Below are positions 56,761 through 64,000 of a stretch of DNA of 64,000 nucleotides, one piece after another; the first letter of the stretch is position 1, and each line of letters begins with the position of its first letter. The DNA comes from Rubripirellula amarantea (GTDB lineage Bacteria > Planctomycetota > Planctomycetia > Pirellulales > Pirellulaceae). The DNA lies in NCBI RefSeq assembly GCF_007859865.1, contig NZ_SJPI01000003.1, forward strand, positions 868,001-932,000, read 5' to 3'. The notes beneath the pieces are model-generated. The model worked only from the letters and a program-made list of their open reading frames with translations. It had not been told where the DNA came from and made no database searches. Made by a program: the position numbers and the translations under genes.

Positions 56761-59292
56761 CTATTTTCCCTCGGTTGACTGAACAGTACTTGGGCCATTC
56801 CATTCGTAGAACTGAAATGGACGACTCAAAATCACTTCGGTGATGATGTCTTGGAATCGGTAGTCGTTTGACGATGTTGATTGAACGATGGCGTCGATCA
56901 CACATCGATCTTGAGGCGACAATCCTCGACCAAGCGAGAACGCCATGAGCTGTTTGGTTACGTTCGTTGCAAAGGCTTTTGATTCCGTTGCCCCCAGCAC
57001 CGTTGTTAGTTCTGACGCACCATCGAAAAGTCGCCCTCCCGGCAATTCTCCGCTGGAATCGACTTTGTGTTTACCGTCCATTGTCCGCAACTGACCGATG
57101 GCATCGAATTGTTCCAACCCAAACCCGAGTTGGTCCATGACGCGATGGCATGCTGCACAAGACGCATCGGCACGGTGCAATTCAAGTTGCTCGCGCAATG
57201 TTGCATCCGCGTCGGCGGTTTTCGTTTCGTCTAGTTCTGGAACGCCCGCTGGTGGATCTGGCGGCGGTGTTCCCAACACATTCTCTAATATCCATTTCCC
57301 CCTTTTCACGGGGGAAGTACGACCGGGGTTACTGGTCAATGTCAAAACACTTGCATGCGATAGGACCCCGCGCCGAGGAGTGTTCTTAATCGACACCTTT
57401 TGGAAGTGATCGGCAGCACTGCTCAGTTCATTCGCGGCTTCATTTAACTCGTAATGTTTCGCCAACTCCTGATTCACAAAGGTGTAGTCGGCCGTCAATA
57501 AATCTCCGACCGGACGGTTGTCTTTTACCAACTGGGAAAACAACATCTGTGTCTCACGCAGCATTGCTGACTTCAGCGAGGGCGTGAACGCGGGAAAGCG
57601 ATCGGTGTCGGCTTCATGACTGGTCAAGTTTCTCAACCCAAGCCACTGCGACGCAAATTGAGTCGACAATGCATCGGCTTTTTCGTGCCGAAGCATTCGG
57701 TTGATTTGATGCTTTAACGTTGTGCCTTCAAGCCTTCCCTGTTCAGCCAGCTTCAATAATTCCTCATCCGGCATGCTGCTCCAAAGGAAGTAAGACATCC
57801 GCGACGCTAGCTGAAGCTGAGTCAGCGGAACCTCGTTGCCGCTTTCCTCGTCGGCAACCCAATCGGAAGGCGGGACTTCAATGCGGAACAAAAAGTGAGG
57901 TGACATCAAAACAGCCGTGACGGCAATCTGAACACCGCGATAGTACGATTCGCCGCGATCAGTCGCTTCCACTACGAGATTGACGTACGGTTGGACTTCG
58001 TCGTCAGTAACTGGCCTGCGGAAGGCGAGCCGCATCAGCGGCTTCATGCATTGTTCTGCCGCGGGCGCGACGTCCTTCCACTTGTCGCCCCGTTTCTTGG
58101 CCGTCTTACGAAGAATTCGATACTGACTCGGCGGCAGAGCACCTTCGGGAGTGCGAACTGGACCAGAAAGTTGCAGATTCCGAATCACCAATGCAAAGGC
58201 ATCGGCGTCTAGCTTGCGAGTTCGCTTGAGCGGATGTTTTGATCGCTCAATGGCATCAGCAAGTTGGTCATCGCTTAAAGCTATCCGCTCTGGTCTAACG
58301 CTCTCACCAACCTCGGCTTTCTGGTCGCTCTCGTCAGCCGCTCGAACAAAGAACTGATGCTTTCCTTTGACCAGATCTATTTCAAAATCAAATCGTTTGC
58401 TGCTTCCACCACCACCGAAATATTCTAACTCGGCCCGCTGGAGCAACTTTCCAGACTTGTCAAAGACGGCTACCGTTCGGGCATCTTTTGTGGCCGAGCC
58501 TCCGTAGAATCGTATGCGATACCGCCCATCGGTTGGAACTTCGTACTCGGCCCAAGCGATGGTTTCAGGTTTAATAAAGAGTCCGTTGAAACTGCCGACT
58601 CCGATAGGACCAACGGTCAGCAGTTGATCTGATGGACGAATCAGCTCTACGCGAGGAAGAGTGCCGGGGTCGACCAACACGGTGGCAGCCACTTCCTCGG
58701 CGGCGGAGATGTACTTTTCAATCTGCAACGGCGAAAGTGAAAGTACGTCACTGTTGTTGTCGAATCCGGCGCCCACTTCGTCCGAAGGGAAGCTGTCCGC
58801 AGGAGTTAGCTTCATTCCGAAGAGATCACTGACCGTACGGTTGTATTCAGCCCGATTGAGCCGTCGAGCTGTCACGCGTCCTGGACGTGGACGAAGATCG
58901 CATGAAACCGCATAGAGCGTTTGGTCTAGCGAGTCCGAAAGCAATTTCCGTTCTTCGTCTGTGGGAACTTCCGCGTCTTCAGGTGGCATGGCACCGAACC
59001 GAATCATTTCGAGAACGCGTTGCATTGTGCCCGCGCCGCCTTCCATGACTTCGAGTGAAGAATACGAAGACAGATCAAGTTCGCCTTCCGCAATGTCTTC
59101 GTTGTGGCAGTCCAAACAGAACCGTTCAAGCAACGGCCAACCTTGCTTTTCCCAACTCTCGGACGTCGCAATTAGATTCGATTCACTCTCGTTTGCCATT
59201 GCAGAGGCCGGCAAAAACATAATTCCTCCCGTCACGATTAACGCGTAACAGGCGGACAATAAAATCCGTGCAACGATTCTAAAATCGAACAC
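56761..59292 (-). CDS. DUF1592/DUF1588/DUF1585/DUF1587/DUF1595 planctomycete cytochrome
   Basis: An 843-residue exported protein with a signal peptide (about 1-34) and the haem c motif CLDCH of the PSCyt1 domain (LLERFCLDCHNEDIAEGELDL) near residue 60. Next come DUF1587 (RLNRAEYNRTVSDLFG), a beta domain, then DUF1595/1592 (MSYFLWSSMPDEELLKLAEQG, FASQWLGLRNL), DUF1588 (RRGVLSHASVLTLTSNPGRTSPVKRGKWILENVLG) and DUF1585 (YRFQDIITEVILSRPF). A second CxxCH-type site is CAACHRVMDQLGFG. Start GTG 59292. The pair with DUF1552 is thought to be involved in polymer degradation, but that is not proven. Confidence 0.94.
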   Translation of the reverse strand: MFDFRIVARILLSACYALIVTGGIMFLPASAMANESESNLIATSESWEKQGWPLLERFCLDCHNEDIAEGELDLSSYSSLEVMEGGAGTMQRVLEMIRFGAMPPEDAEVPTDEERKLLSDSLDQTLYAVSCDLRPRPGRVTARRLNRAEYNRTVSDLFGMKLTPADSFPSDEVGAGFDNNSDVLSLSPLQIEKYISAAEEVAATVLVDPGTLPRVELIRPSDQLLTVGPIGVGSFNGLFIKPETIAWAEYEVPTDGRYRIRFYGGSATKDARTVAVFDKSGKLLQRAELEYFGGGGSSKRFDFEIDLVKGKHQFFVRAADESDQKAEVGESVRPERIALSDDQLADAIERSKHPLKRTRKLDADAFALVIRNLQLSGPVRTPEGALPPSQYRILRKTAKKRGDKWKDVAPAAEQCMKPLMRLAFRRPVTDDEVQPYVNLVVEATDRGESYYRGVQIAVTAVLMSPHFLFRIEVPPSDWVADEESGNEVPLTQLQLASRMSYFLWSSMPDEELLKLAEQGRLEGTTLKHQINRMLRHEKADALSTQFASQWLGLRNLTSHEADTDRFPAFTPSLKSAMLRETQMLFSQLVKDNRPVGDLLTADYTFVNQELAKHYELNEAANELSSAADHFQKVSIKNTPRRGVLSHASVLTLTSNPGRTSPVKRGKWILENVLGTPPPDPPAGVPELDETKTADADATLREQLELHRADASCAACHRVMDQLGFGLEQFDAIGQLRTMDGKHKVDSSGELPGGRLFDGASELTTVLGATESKAFATNVTKQLMAFSLGRGLSPQDRCVIDAIVQSTSSNDYRFQDIITEVILSRPFQFYEWNGPSTVQSTEGK

Positions 59293-59558
59293 TAGCGATC
59301 ACCGGAATTTTGGGCGGGACCAAAACTCAATCAACACAAAAACGCTTGCAAGCCGCTGTTGAATGAGTTCGGCAATAAGGGAGGGAAGATCTCAAATGAG
59401 ACCACGTATCCATAATACCCCAATGGCGTCATTTGTGCCAACCTAAACCTAATGATTAGCATCCGTTCACTTCGCGATTGACCTCGTTCTCAAACGGTTG
59501 ATCTCAAATGACGGGGTCAGGCTAGACGGGGTAGGGCGGCTAGACCGCGGAACCGCAG

Positions 59559-59942
59559 CTAGCGACGAATGCCGCCCGACGCACCTGCAGTCGCGAATTG
59601 CCGCACCGGAGGCACCGTTAATCCTCGGCGGCTGGCTTCATAGCGAAAGGCTCGCTCAAAGAAAGGGAACGGCAAACTTGGATTTCGACGTAGTGCGTAT
59701 CGCTCGATTCCGACGACTAGCTTCACGTCAATCTTGCCTAATTCGACCTGCTTAACGACGTATTTCAGATAATTGCGTTGGTCTTCAGCGGAAGCACGCA
59801 ACCGATTGACCAACTGCTCCTCTAACGTTGCACTTCGCGATCCCGTTCCCGATGAGACTTGGCTTGCCGTAATCTGAGCGTGGCATTGGCCAACACATAC
59901 AATCAAAAGGCCAAGCGATAGCCATATTCGAAACATCATCAT
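59559..59942 (-). CDS. Small secreted protein of unknown function
   Basis: 127 residues with a signal peptide (about 1-23, LGLLIVCVGQCHAQ) and a helical, charged body (LRASAEDQRNYLKYVVKQVELGKIDVKLVVGIERYALRRNPSLPFPFFERAFRYEA) with no known motif. It starts at ATG 59942 and has no close partner. The regular helical pattern and the signal peptide argue for a real gene. Confidence 0.7.
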   Translation of the reverse strand: MMMFRIWLSLGLLIVCVGQCHAQITASQVSSGTGSRSATLEEQLVNRLRASAEDQRNYLKYVVKQVELGKIDVKLVVGIERYALRRNPSLPFPFFERAFRYEASRRGLTVPPVRQFATAGASGGIRR

Positions 59943-60123
59943 AGTTTCCCTACCAGTTTCACCCTGAGCGGACAGGTTTGCTCTTGCAACGAGACTACGA
60001 AGGGTTTGACGACGATGACAAGATGAATTCTGACGTCGTCATAGGTGGTTTGGCTCGGTGGACTCATCTGTATCCCCGCTCACTTTCGCCCCATTTCACC
60101 TAATCAAACACTGTGTCAATCAA

Positions 60124-60897
60124 ATGAACGACCGACGCGAAACCATAAGAATGTTGGCTGCATTGACCGTTTCCGCGAGCATCGGAGGTTCCACTGCCGC
60201 GAAAATCGCAAAGTCCGATGATCTTACTGCGGACGGCTCCGCAGCAGACGCCTTTGAAGTGGTGTCGGTAGAACCATCGAACTTCGTTCTGCACGGTCTG
60301 GAACTGCAAAGCTTGATCGACGCCGAACGCTCATGGACAAAGCTCCGGGGCCCTCGTTACTTTTCTCAGTCCGTTTCGAGGCCCAAGCACGTCTCAAGTC
60401 ACCCGAACGAATTTCAACTTTGGTACGAAATCTCAGATCCGAAACCTCCGTCCAAGAAAACGCTTCGCTTTCGTGACCCCCACAACTCTAACGAAGCGAT
60501 CACGGTGCAAGTCGGTGACCCGGCCTTTTTCCTTTCTCCTTCCCAGAAACTTACTTCGGGTCTCCCAACTAAGATCCCAGCAAATCTAAACCTGATGAAA
60601 GCCTATCGGGTAACCAACACCACGCCGGCGAAGAAGCAAACCGAGGTCGAAATTGAAACTTCCTGGGGACCAACAACACGTAAATTGGATCATCCGATCT
60701 TTGTTTGCATCGCGTGCGAGGAATGGCACCACGAACAACACATGCCTATTAAGGACGACACTCGATATCAACTTGTTTACGCGTCCAAGGAGGTTGAAAT
60801 TTCAGACCAAACGAGCGTTATCGACCAGTTTGGCTTGAACAAGTTAACGGTGTCATCCGCAGGATGGGTGTCATTTGAAGCGGCGCTAACGGAATAA
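60124..60897 (+). CDS. DUF7450-like exported protein
   Basis: From ATG 60124 the product is 257 residues (MNDRRETIRMLAALTVSAS), with a twin-Arg and hydrophobic head that may be a Tat or Sec signal. Two related blocks follow. LWYEISD...LRFRDPHNSNEAITVQVGDPAFFLSPSQK is matched by YQLVYAS...VIDQFGLNKLTVSSAGWVSFEA. CIACEEWHHEQHMPIKDDTRYQLVYASK has the look of DUF7450, in which a Cys-Pro-x-Glu-x-x-His motif precedes a His-Leu-x-Cys-Tyr motif. The second Cys is missing in both blocks. The family assignment is from memory of the pattern. A GTG at 60058 is a longer alternative start. Confidence 0.7.
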   Translation: MNDRRETIRMLAALTVSASIGGSTAAKIAKSDDLTADGSAADAFEVVSVEPSNFVLHGLELQSLIDAERSWTKLRGPRYFSQSVSRPKHVSSHPNEFQLWYEISDPKPPSKKTLRFRDPHNSNEAITVQVGDPAFFLSPSQKLTSGLPTKIPANLNLMKAYRVTNTTPAKKQTEVEIETSWGPTTRKLDHPIFVCIACEEWHHEQHMPIKDDTRYQLVYASKEVEISDQTSVIDQFGLNKLTVSSAGWVSFEAALTE

Positions 60898-60931
60898 AAA
60901 ATGTCGAAGTTGGAAAAACCAACTTCGACAT
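60895..60931 (-). terminator. Rho-independent terminator of the fasciclin gene
   Basis: ATGTCGAAGTTGG (60901-60913) and CCAACTTCGACAT (60919-60931) form a perfect 13-bp stem with an A5 loop; on the minus strand a run of T follows (plus-strand A at 60895-60900). It lies 75 bases after the end of the fasciclin gene and overlaps the stop of the DUF7450-like gene by a few bases. Confidence 0.9.
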
Positions 60932-61005
60932 GAGTGTTCGTATCGTATCGCAAGGTATTGTCGTGCTGAGTCATAGACTAAGAATCGACAATTGTTGTTC
61001 GACAC

Positions 61006-61503
61006 TTACTCTGGCATGATTACCTTGTCGATGACGTGGATGACTCCGTTCTTGCTATTGATGTCTGTCTTGATCACCTTCGCGTTGTTGATCATGACAT
61101 CACTACCTTCGACTTTGATGTCAATGGTTGAACCTTCTACCGTTTTGGCTTCGGTCAACCCAACGACGTCCTTCGCCATTACTTTTCCGGAAACGACGTG
61201 ATAGGTCAAAATCTTGACCAACTTCGCTTTATTCTCTGGCTTCAATAGGCTTTCCACCGTTCCATCAGGAAGCGCTGCGAACGCTTCGTTGGTTGGTGCG
61301 AACACGGTAAACGGACCTTCGCCCGACAACGTGTCCACCAACCCGGCTGCTTTGACGGCTGCCACCAAAGTCGTGAACTGTTCACCAGCAACCGCATTTT
61401 CCACAACTGTCTTGTCGCAGGTGCCACAACCAGCTTGTGCCGATTGAACACTCATCGAGACAACAACGAGAGCTGCCAACATCATCCCACCAAACTTACG
61501 CAT
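61006..61503 (-). CDS. Secreted fasciclin (FAS1) domain protein
   Basis: A 165-residue protein with a signal peptide (about 1-28, [14 protein letters not shown]) and one FAS1 domain. It has the H1/H2 motifs [36 protein letters not shown] and [11 protein letters not shown], and [22 protein letters not shown] at the end. Secreted FAS1 proteins of this size are usually involved in adhesion. The Cys pair CGTCDK follows the signal peptide. Confidence 0.94.
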   Translation of the reverse strand: MRKFGGMMLAALVVVSMSVQSAQAGCGTCDKTVVENAVAGEQFTTLVAAVKAAGLVDTLSGEGPFTVFAPTNEAFAALPDGTVESLLKPENKAKLVKILTYHVVSGKVMAKDVVGLTEAKTVEGSTIDIKVEGSDVMINNAKVIKTDINSKNGVIHVIDKVIMPE

Positions 61504-61722
61504 CTTAGATTCTCCGAGTAAAACACTAACGTCACCGCTTTAGTTTCCCACGCTGGAAAGACACTCGAACTCGAAACAATCGAGTTCGCGAACGGCTCAG
61601 TGATAGAATTGTCTTCACGGATCAATTGTCAGAGGCTGGCAAGTGCTAAGTGAAATTTTTTTCCAGATGCATCTCAACCGTTCGCCGCTCTAACGGAAAG
61701 TTGAGCGTGCGAATCAACAGGC

Positions 61723-63906
61723 TTATTCCTTTGGCCATGCGGATTCGAGTTGATGGACTTGCAAGCTCGACAACGTTGCTTCACCACCGATGGCAAACGC
61801 TTCGAGCAACGAAAACGGCCCCACGGTCTTGTTGCGTTCGGTAATGGTTGTGGCTCCATCATTCACCCACACTTCAAGTTGAGATCGGTCAACGAGAACC
61901 CGCAACGTCACAGTCTTGTCCACCATGTTGGCGGTGACGCCCATGACCGTTTCGTCTTGGGCGTTGAACACAATTTCGTTGTTCCCCATTCGCAAGCCGA
62001 CCTGCTGCGAATTCCCGATTTCGAAGGTGGCCTCGACGTCATATAGCTCGCCATCAAGTTGCAACGAGAATGATTGCTCTGGTGTCAGTGACTTCGCGAC
62101 TGCGGTTTGCTTGCCCGTGTAGATGCTTTCGATTTCTTTGACGGGTTTCGAGAACAGCCGGATGCCCTCCGGGGTTGTTCGAAGAGTTAGTTCATGGGGG
62201 AACGTAAACGCTTGATTGAATGGCATGCCGGGCATCTCAATACGCGACCAACCAATCAGAATCCTTCGATTGTCCGGAGCATTGTCGAATGTCTGAGATG
62301 CATAGATGTTGCCATGGAACAATTGAAGCTTTGAATCGTCTTCCGGCGTGAACGACTTACCGTCGAAGTCGCCCAAGACGTATTTACCATCGGCGGCGAA
62401 GGTAACCCAGCGAGTGTTATTCGCATCTCCGTCCACGGCCAACTCAAACAATTCAGGACACTCGTAGTAACCCGACAAGTGACTTTGCGGAGACCAATCT
62501 TTCAAATTGGTGGACGTGTAAAACGACGTCCTTTGTCCCTGACCTTCGGTTTCGTCGTAGACCACCATCGCCCAATGTCCACCGAGTTGCTCGGCAGTCT
62601 CATCAAGTGGTCGATCGGTATCGTCATAGGCATACCAAATCACTTTCGGATCCCGGCCCTTGTGTTGGATAATCGGATTGCCCTCATACCACGAGAAGGT
62701 CCGTCCTCGATCTCGGCTGTACACAACAGCTTCACCTGCGCCGGTGTCGGTTAGAAACGCAACCAAGACATCTTCATCTCCCTCTTTCCATCCTGCGGTG
62801 TTCTTGAAGTCCACCGTCGCGCCGCCAGAAAAGCAGGCCCCGGTCGCCATCGTTTCAGGAAACAAAACGTTTGGCAATTGTTCCCAGTGAACCAAGTCTT
62901 TGCTAACAGCATGGCCCCACGTCATGTTTCCCCAGTTCCAACCAACGGGATTGTGCTGGAAATACAAGTGCCATTCGCCGTCAAGGAACACCATTCCGTT
63001 GGGATCATTGTTCCAGCCCACCTTTTGAGAGAAGTGAAACTGCGGCCTTAAGGGTTCTTTGTAGAACTGTTGACTCCCAGGCACTTCCGCTGACATGGCG
63101 ACTAAATCAAAGACATCTGGACGAACACGTTCCGCACGCACCACGGCTTCTTGTCCAGCGTACGCATCCATCGAGAAGTACGCGTACCAATCTACGGATT
63201 CGGGAGTCATCGCTAGCTCGGTGGTATAGTGCCGTACGGGCTTACCGTTGACTGAGACTTCGAGCGTCACCTTTTCGCCGCCGTTTTGGATTGGAATAAT
63301 CAGGTAGGGTTGATCCACCACAATCGACTTCTGCATCGGCACGCGACTCGGGCGATGATCCGATTGAACGATTTGGTCAACATTGATATGCCCCCAGCCG
63401 CCCACGGCATCGTCGATGATCTCAATCACTAGTGTCTGCCCCTGCAGGTCACTGACATCCCAGAACCCTTGCGACAATGCCTCGCTTCCTCCCGGTTCAA
63501 CATTAGTGCCGGTCGCTTCACGAACCACCTTACCGTCATGCAGAAGTCGCATCCCAGTCTTGCCAGGAAAACCGCCGCCGCCAATCAAGAATGTGATATA
63601 GGGCTGCGATAGTTTGAACTCTGCCGACGTCAGCGTGCCTTTGGACTTATCGCCGCCTAGAAACGAATTGACGAGTCCCTTTCCTTTAAATCCGCTGACC
63701 TTCATCTGACCCGGCAGCGTTCCCTTGGCCGGACCAGTTCCGAATGCGTTCCCCGTTACGGTCCAGTTGCCGTAGCTGTCTGTTTCAAAATCAGCAATCA
63801 CGAGGTCTTCGCCGGACACGCCCGCCGATAATAGGGGACTAGGCAGCAGCGTTAGCAATAGCAGCACGAACATTACAGGGTGCGTATTCATTGTAAAAAC
63901 ATCCAA
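61723..63906 (-). CDS. GH32 glycoside hydrolase (levanase/invertase-like) with N-terminal extra domain
   Basis: A 727-residue secreted enzyme that hydrolyses fructans or sucrose-like sugars. A signal peptide (about 1-28) is followed by a beta domain (about 33-180, IADFETDSYGNWTVTGNAFG and INVDQIV), a DUF4980-like part (about 195-275) and the GH32 catalytic propeller. The propeller has GWNNDPNGMVF (Asp301 nucleophile), RDPKVIWY and the acid/base Glu in YECPELFEL. A C-terminal beta-sandwich ends at 727. ATG 63906 is listed; ATG 63891 (MNTHPVMFV) is equally possible. The next gene on the same strand ends 40 bases upstream at 63946 and may be cotranscribed. Confidence 0.95.
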   Translation of the reverse strand: MDVFTMNTHPVMFVLLLLTLLPSPLLSAGVSGEDLVIADFETDSYGNWTVTGNAFGTGPAKGTLPGQMKVSGFKGKGLVNSFLGGDKSKGTLTSAEFKLSQPYITFLIGGGGFPGKTGMRLLHDGKVVREATGTNVEPGGSEALSQGFWDVSDLQGQTLVIEIIDDAVGGWGHINVDQIVQSDHRPSRVPMQKSIVVDQPYLIIPIQNGGEKVTLEVSVNGKPVRHYTTELAMTPESVDWYAYFSMDAYAGQEAVVRAERVRPDVFDLVAMSAEVPGSQQFYKEPLRPQFHFSQKVGWNNDPNGMVFLDGEWHLYFQHNPVGWNWGNMTWGHAVSKDLVHWEQLPNVLFPETMATGACFSGGATVDFKNTAGWKEGDEDVLVAFLTDTGAGEAVVYSRDRGRTFSWYEGNPIIQHKGRDPKVIWYAYDDTDRPLDETAEQLGGHWAMVVYDETEGQGQRTSFYTSTNLKDWSPQSHLSGYYECPELFELAVDGDANNTRWVTFAADGKYVLGDFDGKSFTPEDDSKLQLFHGNIYASQTFDNAPDNRRILIGWSRIEMPGMPFNQAFTFPHELTLRTTPEGIRLFSKPVKEIESIYTGKQTAVAKSLTPEQSFSLQLDGELYDVEATFEIGNSQQVGLRMGNNEIVFNAQDETVMGVTANMVDKTVTLRVLVDRSQLEVWVNDGATTITERNKTVGPFSLLEAFAIGGEATLSSLQVHQLESAWPKE

Positions 63907-63945
63907 GAAATAAACGGTCGTAAAACGGACTCAGCAAGAGAATGC

Positions 63946-64000
63946 TTAGGAAGCGAGTTCGCGAATCCCTAGCTTGGCTTCCATGTCCTCCAATGGAACG
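63946..64000 (-). CDS. C-terminal end of a gene truncated by the window edge
   Basis: On the minus strand the last 55 bases read VPLEDMEAKLGIRELAS followed by TAA (63948-63946). The frame runs open into the right edge. The same orientation and short spacing to the GH32 gene suggest cotranscription. The piece is too short to name a family. Confidence 0.5.
   Translation of the reverse strand, partial: VPLEDMEAKLGIRELAS

Noticed and set aside
55348-59292. DUF1552-DUF1592 pair as a novel system
   Set aside because: The pair is widespread in planctomycetes; it is uncharacterised in function but already described as families.

Overview
The window looks like chromosomal DNA of a marine planctomycete of the Pirellulaceae (Rhodopirellula-like). 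The case rests on gene content. There is a DUF1552/DUF1592 (planctomycete cytochrome-type) pair, a DUF4912 protein and a DUF4380 protein. An RNA polymerase alpha-CTD/TPR fusion, Tad-like VWA pseudopilins and many large secreted proteins of no known function point the same way. No rRNA, phage, IS element or CRISPR array was seen. Two tRNA genes are present. No gene shows an obvious frameshift; only the two genes at the window edges are cut.

Layout, left part. An edge-truncated pyrF is followed by tRNA-Pro(GGG) with a strong terminator, an LptF/LptG-type permease and dapA. Next comes an MCE/Mla-type lipid transport operon (permease, ATPase, MCE protein; 3861-6822). The complete F1Fo ATP synthase operon is on the minus strand (15290 down to 6875) in the order atpZ-like, unknown membrane gene, atpB, E, F, H, A, G, D, C. 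A 1.2-kb gap with three different 13-14 bp minisatellites lies upstream of it. Then come a DUF4912 protein with a histone-H1-like linker and an exopolysaccharide locus (flippase, chain-length protein, polymerase, glycosyltransferase, CapK-like adenylate enzyme; 17924-25224), whose four plus-strand genes are joined by ATGA overlaps.

Middle part. tgt is coupled to a gene for a TPR protein ending in two RNA polymerase alpha-CTD-like domains, followed by tRNA-Thr(CGT), a secreted cyclophilin and a YmdB-type phosphodiesterase. The first of two paralogous Gly-rich secreted proteins follows. A two-gene cassette then resembles the luxE/luxC fatty-acid reductase (an ANL-type ligase and an aldehyde dehydrogenase lacking the usual general-base Glu). 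Next are a toroid-fold membrane-anchored protein, a 1008-residue TolC-family protein, a coiled-coil membrane protein, a HEAT/VWA protein, a DUF4380 protein and the second Gly-rich paralogue.

Right part. Housekeeping genes (purM-aspS, aroH with an unknown partner, floA) are followed by an alpha/beta hydrolase and a three-gene TadE/TadG/TadE-like set. After these come the DUF1592-DUF1552 pair, a DUF7450-like protein, a fasciclin protein, and a GH32 fructan hydrolase with the tail of one more gene.

The best candidates for undescribed biology are: (1) the shared C-terminal signature of the two Gly-rich paralogues (Gly-rich run, hydrophobic segment, DDDN, PVIVSPS), which looks like a surface-sorting or assembly signal; (2) the LuxE/LuxC-like pair with no luciferase gene nearby; (3) the TPR/tandem alpha-CTD fusion; and (4) the modified ATP synthase locus with an extra membrane gene and a His/Asp-rich extension on subunit b. 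All functions are read from sequence by eye; no database search was run.
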